DNA from: Pseudomonas sp. KU26590 | GTDB lineage: Bacteria; Pseudomonadota; Gammaproteobacteria; Pseudomonadales; Pseudomonadaceae | Length of the DNA stretch: 64,000 nucleotides | Assembly (NCBI RefSeq): GCF_026153515.1 | Contig: NZ_CP110644.1 | Span: forward strand, 1,051,501-1,115,500 | Direction of reading: 5' to 3' | Shown here: one piece after another, positions 21,287 through 31,559 of the stretch | Position numbering within the stretch: the first letter of the stretch is position 1 | How the letters are laid out: every line of letters begins with the position of its first letter | Notes under the pieces: generated by a model | What the model was told of the DNA's origin: nothing | The model's database searches: none | What the model saw: only the letters and a program-made list of their open reading frames with translations | Program-made: the position numbers and the translations under genes

Positions 21287-22295
21287 CGCGGCGAGTGTCC
21301 CGTGAACCCTGGGGAACGGCCAGGTTGTCGTTGCGTTCTTCGTATCGCTCGTAGGCTTCGACGATGCGCTGCACCAGTGGATGGCGCACGACGTCCTTGG
21401 GCTTGAAGTGGGTGAAGCTGATGCCCGGCACGTCCTTGAGCACTTCGATGACGTGGTTCAAACCGGATTTCGTGCCCTTGGGCAGGTCGATCTGGGTGAC
21501 GTCACCGGTGATCACGGCCGTGGAGCCGAAGCCGATACGGGTCAGGAACATTTTCATCTGCTCGACGGTGGTGTTTTGACTCTCGTCGAGAATGATGAAG
21601 CTGTTATTAAGGGTACGACCGCGCATGTAAGCCAGCGGAGCGACTTCGATGACCTGCTTTTCGATCAGCTTGGCGACGTATTCGAAGCCGAGCATTTCGT
21701 ACAGCGCGTCATACAGCGGGCGCAGGTACGGGTCGATTTTCTGTGACAGGTCACCGGGCAGGAAGCCGAGCTTTTCGCCCGCTTCTACGGCAGGACGCAC
21801 CAACAGGATGCGGCGGATGGTCTCGCGCTCAAGCGCATCAACCGCAGCGGCCACTGCCAGATAGGTCTTGCCGGTACCGGCCGGACCGATGCCGAAGTTA
21901 ATGTCGTTGGCGAGGATTTCCTTCACGTACCGCTGCTGATTCAAGCCACGGGGGCGAATCATGCCTTTCTTGGTACGCAGAGCGACGCCGACTTCGGCAG
22001 CAGGGTGGTTGTCCAGCTCTTCGACGCCAGATTCCTGCAGGAACAGATGAACCATGTCCGGGGACAGTTCGGTCGCTTTCGTTTCCCGATACAGCCGGCG
22101 CAGCAGGTTCTCTGCCGAGGTGGTTTGTTTGCGCTCGCCGATCATCTCGAACTGGCCTCCGCGATTGCGGATCTCGATGTCCAGGCGCTGTTCGATCAAG
22201 CGCAGATGCTCGTCGAATTGCCCGCACAGATTGGCGAAGCGGTGAGCCTCGATAGGTTCGAGGCTGAAGCGATGTGGTTCGATAGGTGCGTTCAA
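21279..22295 (-). CDS. ybeZ: PhoH-like ATPase YbeZ
   Basis: A P-loop ATPase of the PhoH family that works with YbeY in RNA metabolism. The Walker A motif reads GPAGTGKT, and a Walker B-like [11 protein letters not shown] follows. I chose a TTG start at 22295 because the product then begins (M)NAPIEPHRF like other pseudomonad orthologues and has 338 residues. A GTG at 22373 would add 26 residues without family similarity. No strong ribosome-binding site is seen for either, so the start is the weak point of this call. Confidence 0.9.
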   Translation of the reverse strand: MNAPIEPHRFSLEPIEAHRFANLCGQFDEHLRLIEQRLDIEIRNRGGQFEMIGERKQTTSAENLLRRLYRETKATELSPDMVHLFLQESGVEELDNHPAAEVGVALRTKKGMIRPRGLNQQRYVKEILANDINFGIGPAGTGKTYLAVAAAVDALERETIRRILLVRPAVEAGEKLGFLPGDLSQKIDPYLRPLYDALYEMLGFEYVAKLIEKQVIEVAPLAYMRGRTLNNSFIILDESQNTTVEQMKMFLTRIGFGSTAVITGDVTQIDLPKGTKSGLNHVIEVLKDVPGISFTHFKPKDVVRHPLVQRIVEAYERYEERNDNLAVPQGSRDTRRDA

Positions 22296-22557
22296 AGTGG
22301 TTTTGGGCCGCCCGACGGCAATGTGAAGTGACGTGAAGGATAACCCCTGCAGGCAGTGTCCGGAAGGGTTCACTCACTAATGGATAAATGAGCTGCGCAG
22401 ACGCCCTGCAGGGCGCCCTTTAACAGGCAGCCCGCCGGCCCCGCGAGCCAAATCGCGCGCGGGTGCAGCCGACAAATGGCGGCTGTCCGACGCCTGATTC
22501 AACGCCCGGCCCTGCACATAAAAATCATGCGTAGTGTCTACATTGGGGCGCTTTGGA
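22296..22557. other. Gap between miaB and ybeZ
   Basis: About 260 bases between two minus-strand genes. It holds a perfect 14-base palindrome CGCCCTGCAGGGCG (22402-22415) and G/C-rich sequence but no gene, terminator or repeat of the REP classes. It may hold a promoter for ybeZ. Confidence 0.35.
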
Positions 22558-23886
22558 CTATTGCAACAACGAACCGCGCAGCGAGTGGGGTTGGGCGCTG
22601 TCGATGTAAACGTCGGTGAACTGGCCGATCAGCCGGGGGTTGTCGCAGCGGAAATTGACGATCCGGTTGTTCTCGGTACGGCCCTGCAATTCGCCGGGGT
22701 CCTTCTTCGAATAATCGGTGACCAGAATCCGCTGCACGGTGCCCGCCATCTTGCGGCTGATGTCCTGGCCCTGACGGTTGATCAGGTCCTGCAGCTGCTT
22801 GAGGCGTTCCTTCTTCACTTCTTCCGACGTGTCGTCGGGCAGATCGGCCGCGGGTGTGCCAGGGCGCGCGCTGTAAACGAAGGAGTAGGAGAAATCCATG
22901 CCGACGTCTTCCACCAGCTTCATGGTTTGCAGGTGATCCTTCTCGGTTTCGCCCGGGAAGCCGACGATGAAGTCGGAGCTGATGCAGATGTCCGGCACCG
23001 CCGCGCGCAGCTTGCGCAGGCGTGATTTGTATTCGAGCACCGTGTGATTGCGTTTCATCGCCGCGAGAATCCGGTCGGAACCTGATTGCACGGGCAAATG
23101 CAGATGCTTCACCAGTTCCGGCACTTCGGCGTGGGCCTGAATCAGGCTGTCGGAGAATTCCAGCGGGTGCGAGGTGGTGTAGCGAATGCGATCAATGCCG
23201 TCGATGGCCGCGACGACGCGGATCAGCTCGGCCAGATCAGCGAGACGCCCGTCATGGGTCGTGCCGCGATAGCCGTTGACGTTCTGGCCCAGCAGGGTCA
23301 CTTCACGCACGCCGTTCTCGGCCAGATGAAGGACCTCGTTAATGACGTCGTCGAACGGCCGGCTGACTTCTTCGCCTCGGGTGTAAGGCACCACGCAGAA
23401 CGTGCAGTACTTGCTGCAGCCTTCCATCACCGACACATAAGCGCTCGGGCCATCGACACGGGGCTCGGGCAAATGGTCGAATTTTTCGATTTCGGGGAAC
23501 GACACGTCGACCTGGGGCAGGCGCGTGATGCGCGCCGCGTCGATCATTTCCGGCAGACGGTGCAGGGTCTGCGGGCCGAACACCACGTCGACGTACGGCG
23601 CGCGATCACGGATGGCCGCGCCTTCCTGACTCGCCACGCAGCCACCGACTGCGATGACCATGTCCGGGTTTGCCAGCTTCAATTCGCGCCAGCGGCCAAG
23701 CTGGGAGTAGACCCGATCCTGCGCTCGCTCGCGGATGGAGCAAGTGTTGAGCAGGATGACGTCAGCGTCTTCCGCCCGTGCGGTGACTTCCAGTGCTTGA
23801 TGTTCGCCCAGCAGATCGACCATGCGCGAGCTGTCGTACTCGTTCATCTGGCAGCCGTGGGTTTCGATGTAAAGCTTCTTGGCCAT
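22558..23886 (-). CDS. miaB: tRNA-2-methylthio-N6-dimethylallyladenosine synthase
   Basis: MiaB methylthiolates i6A37 in tRNAs that read UNN codons. The auxiliary cluster ligands are Cys12, Cys49 and Cys83 in the UPF0004 domain. The radical-SAM ligands are Cys157, Cys161 and Cys164 (CSKYCTFC), and a TRAM domain ends the chain. ATG 23886 starts [20 protein letters not shown] as in relatives and gives 442 residues. Two in-frame upstream starts (23898, 23922) are less likely. Confidence 0.96.
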   Translation of the reverse strand: MAKKLYIETHGCQMNEYDSSRMVDLLGEHQALEVTARAEDADVILLNTCSIRERAQDRVYSQLGRWRELKLANPDMVIAVGGCVASQEGAAIRDRAPYVDVVFGPQTLHRLPEMIDAARITRLPQVDVSFPEIEKFDHLPEPRVDGPSAYVSVMEGCSKYCTFCVVPYTRGEEVSRPFDDVINEVLHLAENGVREVTLLGQNVNGYRGTTHDGRLADLAELIRVVAAIDGIDRIRYTTSHPLEFSDSLIQAHAEVPELVKHLHLPVQSGSDRILAAMKRNHTVLEYKSRLRKLRAAVPDICISSDFIVGFPGETEKDHLQTMKLVEDVGMDFSYSFVYSARPGTPAADLPDDTSEEVKKERLKQLQDLINRQGQDISRKMAGTVQRILVTDYSKKDPGELQGRTENNRIVNFRCDNPRLIGQFTDVYIDSAQPHSLRGSLLQ

Positions 23887-23972
23887 GCGGGGGTTCATCA
23901 GGTGATTCAAAGAACCGCGCATTATAAGGATGCGAGCCCCGGCTTCCTAGCGTCGTCTAACCAGCGGCATGC

Positions 23973-23978
23973 TATAGT
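23973..23978 (+). promoter_or_regulatory. Possible -10 element before the DUF1820 gene
   Basis: TATAGT lies 40 bases upstream of the ATG at 24018 in the divergent gap with miaB. No good -35 hexamer is found 17 bases upstream, so this rests on the -10 alone. Confidence 0.35.
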
Positions 23979-24017
23979 TCGCGCCCTTTTCAAAACGCTG
24001 ACCACTGCCTGCCTGTT

Positions 24018-24344
24018 ATGACCAAACGCGAAGCTCCAATCTACAAGGTGATTTTTCTCAACCAGGGACAGGTGTTCGAGATGTACGCCAAACAGATCTA
24101 TCAGAGCGATCTGTGGGGTTTTCTGGAAGTGGAAGAATTCGTCTTCGGCGAGCGCACCACCGTCGTGGTCGACCCGAGTGAAGAGAAGCTCAAAGCGCAG
24201 TTCGATGGCGTGGTGCGCAGCTTTGTGCCGATGCATTCGATCGTGCGGATCGATGAAGTGGAGCGGATGGGCACAGCGAAGATCACCGAGGCGCGTCACA
24301 CCGGCAACGTCATGCCGTTTCCGATGCCGATGCCGGACAAGTAA
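24018..24344 (+). CDS. DUF1820 family protein
   Basis: A 108-residue conserved gammaproteobacterial protein recognised from MTKREAPIYKVIFLNQGQ, YAKQIYQSDLWGFLEVEEFVFGE and a Pro/Met-rich end. Its function is unknown. No signal peptide or membrane helix is present. It stands alone, divergent from miaB, in the same position as in P. aeruginosa. Confidence 0.85.
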   Translation: MTKREAPIYKVIFLNQGQVFEMYAKQIYQSDLWGFLEVEEFVFGERTTVVVDPSEEKLKAQFDGVVRSFVPMHSIVRIDEVERMGTAKITEARHTGNVMPFPMPMPDK

Positions 24345-24386
24345 CTGACGTCGTGTGAGTAGCCGACGACGGCCAAATGATCCGAG

Positions 24387-24953
24387 TCAGGGCTTGGCGC
24401 TGTCGTCCGGAAAGGGCGCAAACGGTGTGCGTCCTTCAGCGGTCTGCAGCTCCAGCAGGTATTTACGGAAGATCTGCCCGAGCACTTGCGTGGCCACTTC
24501 CAGATCTTCGCGCTTCATCTGTGCGGACACTTCATCCGCCTGATCCAGCGCATCTTCCGAACCATTGACTGCGGCCATCTTCAGCACGATATACGCCTGA
24601 ATGTTGTTGGCCTGCACCCCTTCGCCACGAAAGAACATCAAGCCCAGTTGGTACTGCGCCTGGGCATGCCCCTGCAACGAAGCTTTTTCGAAGTAATTGA
24701 GTGCCTGGGGCAAGTCACGTGGCGCACTTTTGCCCTCGTAATAGAACTCCCCCAACTCGTATTGCGCCTGCGCATCCCCATCCTGAGCCGCCTGCTGACA
24801 AGCGGACAACGCTGCTGGCAGGTTGTCTGGCTGGGTATTGAGGGTGCAACGACCCACCGCCGGGATCAACAACGAGTTGCCACCTGCATTAGCCAGCAGG
24901 GGATGAAGAAGCAACAGGCAGCCCAATGCAAGGGTGCGGCCGGTGCGATTCAT
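24387..24953 (-). CDS. Exported Sel1-repeat (TPR-like) protein
   Basis: The 188-residue product begins with a signal peptide (MNRTGRTLALGCLLLLHPLLANAG). Two to three Sel1-like repeats follow: DAQAQYELGEFYYEG, HAQAQYQLGLMFFRGEG and a degenerate third. A helical tail ends in a Pro-rich segment. Such proteins are periplasmic scaffolds for protein contacts; the partner is unknown. The start at 24953 was chosen because the signal peptide begins there; a further 22 codons upstream are open but unlikely. Confidence 0.82.
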   Translation of the reverse strand: MNRTGRTLALGCLLLLHPLLANAGGNSLLIPAVGRCTLNTQPDNLPAALSACQQAAQDGDAQAQYELGEFYYEGKSAPRDLPQALNYFEKASLQGHAQAQYQLGLMFFRGEGVQANNIQAYIVLKMAAVNGSEDALDQADEVSAQMKREDLEVATQVLGQIFRKYLLELQTAEGRTPFAPFPDDSAKP

Positions 24954-25121
24954 GGAAGTCGACTTACCTCTGAAAAAGGTGCGGGCATGCCCGTCCAGCG
25001 AAACGTGCTGGCTGCGCATTATGAAATAAGCGAGGGCAACCTTACAAAGTCTTTACTGATTTTCTGCTGCGCGGGCTTGATTGGCCTGAATTCAGGGCGG
25101 TTAGCCGATGGCGAACAAACC

Positions 25122-25292
25122 TGTAGGAGCGCGCTTGCCCGCGATTGCGGTGGGTCAGTGCATACACTTGGATCTGGAAAACCGTAATCGCGGGCAAGCG
25201 CGCTCCTACACCACCGTGTTTGCTGCGCTGTATCCGTACGCTGGGCAACGGAAGGTTTGTAGGAGCGTGGCTTGTCCCGCGATCGGCTGCGC
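25122..25292. repeat. REP elements of two classes between the Sel1 gene and hemL
   Basis: A GTAGGAGCGCGCTTGCCCGC head with its inverted tail spans 25122-25211. A single GTAGGAGCGTGGCTTGTCCC head follows at 25258-25292. The rest of 25020-25353 holds only the hemL terminator. Confidence 0.8.
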
Positions 25293-25321
25293 AGCAGTCG
25301 TAAAACCAGACGGCGCCGATG

Positions 25322-25345
25322 CCGGGCGGAATCCGTTCCGCCCGG
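25322..25345 (-). terminator. Terminator downstream of hemL
   Basis: A 10-bp perfect stem (CCGGGCGGAA, 25322-25331, with 25336-25345) lies just past the hemL stop. On the minus strand a GTCTGGTTTT follows some 15 bases further on, with a possible outer CAGAC/GTCTG pairing. It is a reasonable but not canonical terminator. Confidence 0.55.
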
Positions 25346-25353
25346 TCTGCCCG

Positions 25354-26637
25354 TTATTTTAGCTGGGCGAACGCCTTTTCTGCGGCATCCAGGGTCTGCT
25401 GCAACTCTGCGTCGCCGTGGGCGATCGAGGTAAAGCCGGCTTCGAACGCGCTCGGCGCCAGGTACACGCCGCCTTCCAGCATCAAGTGGAAGAACTGCTT
25501 GAAGCGATTGGCGTCGCTGGTCATCACGTCCTCGAAGGTGACGATTTCCTTCGCGTCGCTGAAGTACAGGCCGAACATGCCGCCTGCCTGAGTGGTCACG
25601 AACGGGATACCGGCAGCGTCGGCGCGCTGTTGCAGGCCTTCGAGCAGGCGTGTGGTGAACGCGCTCAACTCGTCGTGGAAACCCGGGCGGCTGATCAGGC
25701 GCAGGGTGGTCAGACCCGCCGCCATCGCCAGCGGGTTACCTGACAGCGTACCGGCCTGATACACAGGGCCCAGCGGGGCGATGTGCGACATGATTTCGCG
25801 TGTGCCGCCGAAACAGCCCACCGGCATGCCGCCGCCGATGATCTTGCCGAACGTGCTCAGGTCCGGCTTGACGCCGTAGTACGCCTGCGCACCACCGAGG
25901 GCGACGCGGAAACCGGTCATCACTTCGTCGAAAATCAGCACCACGCCGTGCTCGTCGCAGGCGTCGCGCAGGCCTTGCAGGAAGCCCGGCGCGGGCGGCA
26001 CGCAATTCATGTTGCCGGCCACCGGCTCGACGATGATGCACGCCACTTCCTGGCCGACGTCGGCGAGCATCGTCTTGACCGCTTCAATGTCGTTGAACGG
26101 CAGGGTCAGCGTGTGTTTGGCGAATGCCGCCGGCACCCCCGGCGAACTCGGCACGCCCAGGGTCAGCGCGCCCGAGCCGGCTTTGACCAGCAGGCTGTCG
26201 GAGTGGCCGTGGTAGCAGCCTTCGAATTTGATGATGCTGTCCCGGCCGGTAAAGCCGCGGGCCAGACGGATCGCGCTCATGGTCGCTTCGGTGCCGGAGC
26301 TGACCATGCGCACCATTTCCATCGACGGCACGATCGCGCAGACCAGATCGGCCATCTCGGTTTCCATCGCAGTCGGCGCGCCGTACGACAGCCCGTGTTC
26401 AAGCTGTTTGCGCACGGCATCCAGTACGTCCGGGTGGCTGTGGCCCAGAATCATCGGGCCCCACGAACCGACGTAATCGACGTAACGCTTGTCGTCTTCA
26501 TCGGTGACGTAGGCGCCGACCGCGTGTTTGAAAAACAGCGGCGTGCCACCAACGCTTTTGAACGCGCGGACCGGCGAGTTGACGCCGCCGGGGATGTGTT
26601 TCTGGGCGTTGGCGAACAGGGTTTCAGAACGGGACAT
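25354..26637 (-). CDS. hemL: Glutamate-1-semialdehyde 2,1-aminomutase
   Basis: HemL makes 5-aminolevulinate from glutamate-1-semialdehyde in the C5 haem pathway. It is a class III aminotransferase of 427 residues. The PLP Lys is Lys265 ([14 protein letters not shown]), with FDEVMTGFR upstream, [16 protein letters not shown] holding the phosphate site, and the GSGALTLG gating loop. It is followed by its own terminator-like hairpin. thiE lies 57 bases upstream in the same direction. Confidence 0.97.
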   Translation of the reverse strand: MSRSETLFANAQKHIPGGVNSPVRAFKSVGGTPLFFKHAVGAYVTDEDDKRYVDYVGSWGPMILGHSHPDVLDAVRKQLEHGLSYGAPTAMETEMADLVCAIVPSMEMVRMVSSGTEATMSAIRLARGFTGRDSIIKFEGCYHGHSDSLLVKAGSGALTLGVPSSPGVPAAFAKHTLTLPFNDIEAVKTMLADVGQEVACIIVEPVAGNMNCVPPAPGFLQGLRDACDEHGVVLIFDEVMTGFRVALGGAQAYYGVKPDLSTFGKIIGGGMPVGCFGGTREIMSHIAPLGPVYQAGTLSGNPLAMAAGLTTLRLISRPGFHDELSAFTTRLLEGLQQRADAAGIPFVTTQAGGMFGLYFSDAKEIVTFEDVMTSDANRFKQFFHLMLEGGVYLAPSAFEAGFTSIAHGDAELQQTLDAAEKAFAQLK

Positions 26638-26681
26638 GATGAGGTCTCTGTTTGAATTAGGAATGAGGGAGTACGCAACCG

Positions 26682-26700
26682 GCCTGACGCAGAGTCAGGC
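26682..26700 (-). repeat. Inverted repeat at the thiE stop codon
   Basis: GCCTGAC (26682-26688) pairs with GTCAGGC (26694-26700) around GCAGA. The second arm contains the thiE stop. No T-run follows in either direction, so it is unlikely to be a terminator. Confidence 0.4.
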
Positions 26701-27321
26701 GGGCTTGAACAAATCGTTGAAGGCGCGGGCGCGGCGGGTGACTTCCTGGGTGGTTTCCGCGCCGAACAGCCCGTGCACGACGGCCAGCAAGTCGGCGCCA
26801 TGGGCCACCAGCGGCGCGGCGTTTTCCAGGGTGATGCCGCCGATCACCGCAATGGGCAGCTTGATGCGTTTGCGCGCCTGGCTGAGCAGGTCGAGGCTGC
26901 AGGTCGGCGCGCCGGGTTTGGTCTGGGAATTGAAAAAGCGTCCGAAGGCGACGTAGGTGGCGCCGTCGGCCTTGGCCTTGTCGGCCAGCTCCAGCTGCGC
27001 GTGGCAGGTCGCCCCGACAATGGCTTTGTGACCGAGCAGAGCGCGGGCATCCGGCAGCGAGCCGTCGGTTTGCCCCAGATGCACGCCGACGCCCAGACGC
27101 GCGGCCACTTCGGCGTCGTCGTTGATGATCAGGCGGGTCTTGTAGCGCTCGCAGAGCTTGAGCAGCGCCGAGGCCTCGCGCAGGCGGCGGCTCTCGTCAC
27201 CGGATTTGTCGCGGTATTGCAGAAGGGTCACGCCGCCATCGAGGGCGGCTTCGACGTAGGACAGGAATTTGCCGGCCAACAGCTGGCTGTCGGTCACGGC
27301 ATACAAGCCACGTAATCTCAT
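26695..27321 (-). CDS. thiE: Thiamine-phosphate synthase
   Basis: ThiE joins HMP-pyrophosphate and thiazole phosphate into thiamine phosphate. The TIM-barrel marks are present: YAVTD at the start, [20 protein letters not shown] with the Mg-binding Asp, [22 protein letters not shown] and AIGGIT-type [13 protein letters not shown] 27321 with a GAGG nearby gives 208 residues; open frame further upstream overlaps thiD. It overlaps no neighbour but lies 23 bases from thiD, and the two act in consecutive steps. Confidence 0.95.
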   Translation of the reverse strand: MRLRGLYAVTDSQLLAGKFLSYVEAALDGGVTLLQYRDKSGDESRRLREASALLKLCERYKTRLIINDDAEVAARLGVGVHLGQTDGSLPDARALLGHKAIVGATCHAQLELADKAKADGATYVAFGRFFNSQTKPGAPTCSLDLLSQARKRIKLPIAVIGGITLENAAPLVAHGADLLAVVHGLFGAETTQEVTRRARAFNDLFKPA

Positions 27322-27344
27322 CAAGGTGCCTCTTTTTCGTGGCG

Positions 27345-28142
27345 TTACGAGCAGAAATCCAGCGGCAGGCGGCGCGGGACAAACTGTCCCCGGCCCAGCT
27401 GTTCGGCATCGCGCAGCGTGCGCCAAGTGTAGTCCAGCGCGATTTGCACAGCGCCAATCAGGTCCTGACCCAGCGCCAGTCTTCCCGCCAGGGCGCTGGC
27501 CAGTGTGCAGCCGGAGCCGTGGTAGCTGCCCGGCAGACGCTGACAGGTAAAGGTGCGTGACTGCCCGCCGCGGATGTACAGGCGGTTGTGAACTTCGTGC
27601 TCATCGCCATGGCCGCCGGTGATCAGCAAGTGCTCACAAAACGGCAGCAGCTTTTCGGCACATTCATCGGCCGTGCCTTCGGGCAGCTCGGCGAGGATGC
27701 GTGCTTCCGGCAGGTTCGGCGTGGCAATGGTGGCGAGTGGCAGCAGACGCTCGCGCATCGCATAACCCACCTCATCCTTGCCCAGTCGACCGCCGCCACC
27801 CGCGCGCAATACCGGATCGCAGACCATAGGCAGATGCGGATGAGCGGCCAGCAGTTCGACAATCGTGTCGACCATCTCCAGCGAACCCAACATGCCCAGC
27901 TTCACTGCGGCCAAGGTGGAATCGTTGAGCACGGCATTGGCTTGCGCCAGCACCCACTCGCGATCCAGCACGCGAAAATCAGTGACGTTCACGGTGTCCT
28001 GAATGGTCAGGGCGGTGACTGCGGGAGCGGCGTGGCAACCCTGAGCGAGCAGGGCTTCGATATCTGCCTGCAAGCCGGCGCCGCCACTGGGGTCGTGGCC
28101 GGAGAGACAGAGGACAACAGGGCGGGAGCTATAGATATTCAT
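27345..28142 (-). CDS. thiD: Hydroxymethylpyrimidine/phosphomethylpyrimidine kinase
   Basis: ThiD phosphorylates HMP twice to feed ThiE. It is a ribokinase-fold enzyme of 265 residues with [16 protein letters not shown] at the start, [16 protein letters not shown] and the anion-hole/catalytic stretch [11 protein letters not shown] near 225. ATG 28142 begins MNIYSSRP. No thiamine-pyrophosphate riboswitch is visible upstream; the upstream region is REP sequence. Confidence 0.95.
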   Translation of the reverse strand: MNIYSSRPVVLCLSGHDPSGGAGLQADIEALLAQGCHAAPAVTALTIQDTVNVTDFRVLDREWVLAQANAVLNDSTLAAVKLGMLGSLEMVDTIVELLAAHPHLPMVCDPVLRAGGGGRLGKDEVGYAMRERLLPLATIATPNLPEARILAELPEGTADECAEKLLPFCEHLLITGGHGDEHEVHNRLYIRGGQSRTFTCQRLPGSYHGSGCTLASALAGRLALGQDLIGAVQIALDYTWRTLRDAEQLGRGQFVPRRLPLDFCS

Positions 28143-28202
28143 GGTGCGCGAGCTTACCACTAAAGTTTTTCCCGGTCCCCCTGAGTGCGCGCCGTGCTTT
28201 TG

Positions 28203-28356
28203 GTAGGACCGGCTTCAGCCGGGAAGGGGCCAGTTCACACACCATCAATTTTGCAGCATTGACCAGTCTGCAGGAGCCGGCTTGCTGGCGAACCCGGTTG
28301 ACCTGTCGCTGCTATAGCGCCTGACACAATGCGTTCGCCAGCAAGCCGGCTCCTAC
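28203..28356. repeat. Mixed REP elements between thiD and ladS
   Basis: A GTAGGACCGGCTTCAGCCGG head stands at 28203-28228. An inverted pair of the GGAGCCGGCTTGCTGGCG class follows at 28269-28356. The rest of 28161-28576 shows no gene; it should hold the ladS promoter. Confidence 0.8.
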
Positions 28357-28576
28357 GGTGAAATCGCGCACATCCAATGGGACCGGAGATTTAGATGGTG
28401 TCATCTAGCTATCAGTCGCTATCCTGTGGCGCTTCATCTGTTCCGCCACAAGAGTGAATGCAAGTGCGTTGCCCGCTGACCCCTTCGACCGATACAGCGA
28501 TCGCTCGCAGAAATGCGAAGTCGTCCCACGACTCCAAGGCGGCTCGCGCCCGTCATCAGTGCCAAGGCGGTGTCCC

Positions 28577-30532
28577 ATGCGTCTGGTTCTGATCGCTCTG
28601 CTCTGCCTGTTGCCGATGATCGCCAGCGCCGTCGATTTCGATGAGAACACCCGCAGCCTGGAGTTGGGGCGCGACACCCAAGTGTTCGAAGACCCCACCG
28701 GCGATGCGACCATCCAGCAAGTCTCGTCCCCCGAGGGCGCCACACGCTTTCAACCGCTTGTCGGTCAGTCGCTCAACGCCGGCTACTCGCGCTCCGCCTT
28801 CTGGCTGAAGGTGCGTCTGACCTATCGTCCGGCCAACCCACTGGCGTCCGCCGACTGGTTGCTGGAACTGGCCTACCCGCCGATGGACCACGTCGATCTG
28901 TACCTCGGTGACGGCGACGCGCGTCCCCGTCTGGCCTGGCAAACCGGCGACATGCTGCCGTTTGCCAGCCGGCAGATTAAGCAGAACAACTACGTATTCG
29001 ATCTCAACCTGAACGCCCACGAGACCAAGACCGTTTACCTGCGCGTCGCCAGCCACGGCTCGGTGCAGGCGCCGCTCAATCTGTGGGCCAGTCACGCCTA
29101 TATCGAAGAGCAGCCGTCGCGCCTGTACATCCTCGGCATGATCTACGGCGTGCTGGCGGTAATGCTGGTCTACAACCTGTTCATCTACCTCAGCGTTCGC
29201 GACACCGCGTACCTGTATTACATCCTCTACATCACCTGCTTCGGCCTGTATCAGGTGTCGGTCAACGGCGCGGCGATCGAGTATTTCTGGCCGGACAACC
29301 CGTGGTGGGCCAATACCTCAACCACCTTCCTTATCGCCGCGGCGATCCTGTTTGCCAGCCAGTTCACCCGCAAATTCCTGCAGACGGCAACCCTGGGCCG
29401 CTGGGTGGACGTGCCGTTGCTGCTGATGATGGTCTGCGCGGCGATGATCATGGCGCTCGCGTTGAGCATGGATTACGGCGTTGCGCTGCGCCTGGTGACC
29501 GGGCTGGTATTGCTGTTTACGCCCGTGGTGCTGGTGATCGGGCTGGCAGCGTGGTTCAAGGGCCGGCGGGTCGCGCGGTACTTCATCATCGGCTGGTCGG
29601 CGTTCCTGATCGGCGGGATGATCAACGCGACCATGCTCCTCGGGCATCTGCCCAACAACTTCTGGACCATGTACGCCAGCCAGATCGGTTCGGTGATCGA
29701 AGTGGCGTTATTGTCGCTTGCGCTGGCCGACCGCATCAACGCCATGCGCGAGCGCGAAGCGCAGATCATGGCGCAATCGCAGCAGGGGCTTGAAACCCTC
29801 AACCAGCAATTGGCGGTTAGTAATCGATTGAAGGATGAGTTTCTGGCCACGCTCACCCATGAATTGCGCACGCCCATGAACGGCGTCATCGGTTCGCTGG
29901 AGCTGATGCAGATGGACGTGGCCGACAGCGAGATCGAGCTGTATCGCCAGACCGCTGCCGACTCGGCGCAAAACATGATGGGCATCGTCAACGGCATCCT
30001 CACGCTGACCGAACTGCAAGCCGGCCGGGTCATCGTGCGCAACGAGCCGTTCAGCCTGCGTCATGTGCTGTTTCAACTGCGCAGTGGCTTCGAGCCGCTG
30101 GCCCGTAGCAAGGCGCTGGCGCTGAGTGTGGGGCTGGACGAGACACTGCCGGACAGCCTCGAGGGTGACGGCGTCAAGTTGCGTCAGTGCCTGGAGTGCC
30201 TGCTGGACAACGCGATCAAGTTCACCAAAACCGGTTCGATCAGAGTCCGCGTCAACGGCCAGCGCGCAGACGCCGAACACGTGCGGCTGGTGATCGACGT
30301 CATCGACACAGGCATCGGCTTCAGCCGCCTTGATGAGGAGACGCTGTACGCCAACTTCTTCCAGGTGGATGGATCGACGACGCGGGAATACGGCGGGCTG
30401 GGCATCGGTCTTGCGATCTGCCGACAGCTGATTGAATTGCAGGGCGGGCGCCTGAGCCATCAGTCCGAACCGGGCAATGGCAGCCAGTTCCGTTTGAGCC
30501 TGGACGTGAAGATCGCCACGCAATCGGCGTAG
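28577..30532 (+). CDS. ladS: LadS-type 7TMR-DISM sensor histidine kinase lacking a receiver domain
   Basis: LadS feeds the Gac/Rsm pathway that switches pseudomonads between acute and chronic lifestyles. The 651 residues show a signal peptide (about 1-18), a periplasmic DISMED2 sensor (about 25-170), seven membrane helices (about 190-390), a HisKA domain with phospho-acceptor His428 (TLTHELRTPMNG), and a HATPase domain (LLDNAIKF, DTGIGF, GGLGIGLAIC). The chain stops soon after the ATPase domain, whereas P. aeruginosa LadS (795 residues) has a C-terminal receiver. Position next to thiD supports orthology. ATG 28577 was chosen because the signal peptide begins there. A 250-bp tandem array starts inside its last codons. 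Confidence 0.88.
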   Translation: MRLVLIALLCLLPMIASAVDFDENTRSLELGRDTQVFEDPTGDATIQQVSSPEGATRFQPLVGQSLNAGYSRSAFWLKVRLTYRPANPLASADWLLELAYPPMDHVDLYLGDGDARPRLAWQTGDMLPFASRQIKQNNYVFDLNLNAHETKTVYLRVASHGSVQAPLNLWASHAYIEEQPSRLYILGMIYGVLAVMLVYNLFIYLSVRDTAYLYYILYITCFGLYQVSVNGAAIEYFWPDNPWWANTSTTFLIAAAILFASQFTRKFLQTATLGRWVDVPLLLMMVCAAMIMALALSMDYGVALRLVTGLVLLFTPVVLVIGLAAWFKGRRVARYFIIGWSAFLIGGMINATMLLGHLPNNFWTMYASQIGSVIEVALLSLALADRINAMREREAQIMAQSQQGLETLNQQLAVSNRLKDEFLATLTHELRTPMNGVIGSLELMQMDVADSEIELYRQTAADSAQNMMGIVNGILTLTELQAGRVIVRNEPFSLRHVLFQLRSGFEPLARSKALALSVGLDETLPDSLEGDGVKLRQCLECLLDNAIKFTKTGSIRVRVNGQRADAEHVRLVIDVIDTGIGFSRLDEETLYANFFQVDGSTTREYGGLGIGLAICRQLIELQGGRLSHQSEPGNGSQFRLSLDVKIATQSA

Positions 30533-31493
30533 GAGCGTGGCTTGTCCCGCGATCGGCCGGGAACCGGTCGTTGAATCGGTGCATGCGGTCGATTAGGCAG
30601 AAATCGATGGCAGGTGTGCTGCCGCTGCGCGCCAGATCGCGGGACAAGCCACGCTCCTACAGATATTTTCATACGCCGGACGTCCCGCGCCTGACGTAGA
30701 TCGGTGTAGGAGCGCGCTTGCCCGCGAAGGCGGTGCGTCAGACTTGAGCCTGGACGTACAGATCGCCGCGTCCCCAGTGTAGGAGCGTGGCTTGTCCCGC
30801 GATCGGCCGGGAACCGGTCGTTGAATCGGTGCATGCGGTCGATCAGGCAGAAATCGATGGCAGGTGTGCTGCCGCTGCGCGCCAGATCGCGGGACAAGCC
30901 ACGCTCCTACAGATATTTTCATACCCCGGACATCCCGCGCCTGACGTAGATCGGTGTAGGAGCGCGCTTGCCCGCGAAGGCGGTGCGTCAGACTTGAGCC
31001 TGGACGTACAGATCGCCGCGTCCCCAGTGTAGGAGCGTGGCTTGTCCCGCGATCGGCCGGGAACCGGTCGTCGAATCGGTGCATGCGGTGGATCAGGGAG
31101 AAATCGATGGCAGGTGTGCTGCCGCTGCGCGCCAGATCGCGGGACAAGCCACGCTCCTACAGGTATTTTCATACGCCGGACGTCCCGCGCCTGACATAGA
31201 TCGGTGTAGGAGCGCGCTTGCCCGCGAAGGCGGTGCGTCAGACTTGAGCCTGGACGTACAGATCGCCGCGTCCCCAGTGTAGGAGCGTGGCTTGTCCCGC
31301 GATCGGCCGGGAACCGGTCGTCGAATCGGTGCATGCGGCGGTCAGGGAGAAATCGATGGCAGGTGTGCTGCCGCTGTGCGCCAGATCGCGGGACAAGCCG
31401 CGCTCCTACAGATATTTTCATACGCCGGACATCCCGCGCCTGACATAGATCGGTGTAGGAGCGCGCTTGCCCGCGAATTGCGGTGTGTCTGTG
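30494..31493. repeat. Four tandem copies of a 250-bp repeat seeded by the ladS 3' end
   Basis: Units begin at 30494, 30744, 30994 and 31244, exactly 250 bases apart, and differ by only a few bases until the last diverges near 31478. Each unit starts with TTGAGCCTGGACGT, which in the first copy encodes the end of LadS. It then carries a GGAGCGTGGCTTGTCCCGCG head (30531), its inverted tail (GGGACAAGCCACGCTCCTAC), and a GTAGGAGCGCGCTTGCCCGC head. Open frames on the minus strand through this array reflect the repeat and are not called as genes. Confidence 0.92.
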
Positions 31494-31559
31494 ACGGGTA
31501 TGCCAATTGACCCACCGCAATCGCGAGCAAGGTGGAGCGCCACCCCGGTCACTCCTACA
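31454..31559. repeat. REP pair closing the 250-bp array
   Basis: A GTAGGAGCGCGCTTGCCCGC head (31454) faces a variant tail ending in CACCCCGGTCACTCCTACAT. The tail carries a GGTGGAGCGCCACC hairpin insertion that is shared with the copy at 47532-47639. Confidence 0.8.

Noticed and set aside
27345-28576. Thiamine-pyrophosphate riboswitch upstream of thiD
   Set aside because: The region upstream of thiD holds REP elements. I could not find the paired conserved CTGAGA and ACCTGA-type elements of a THI box.
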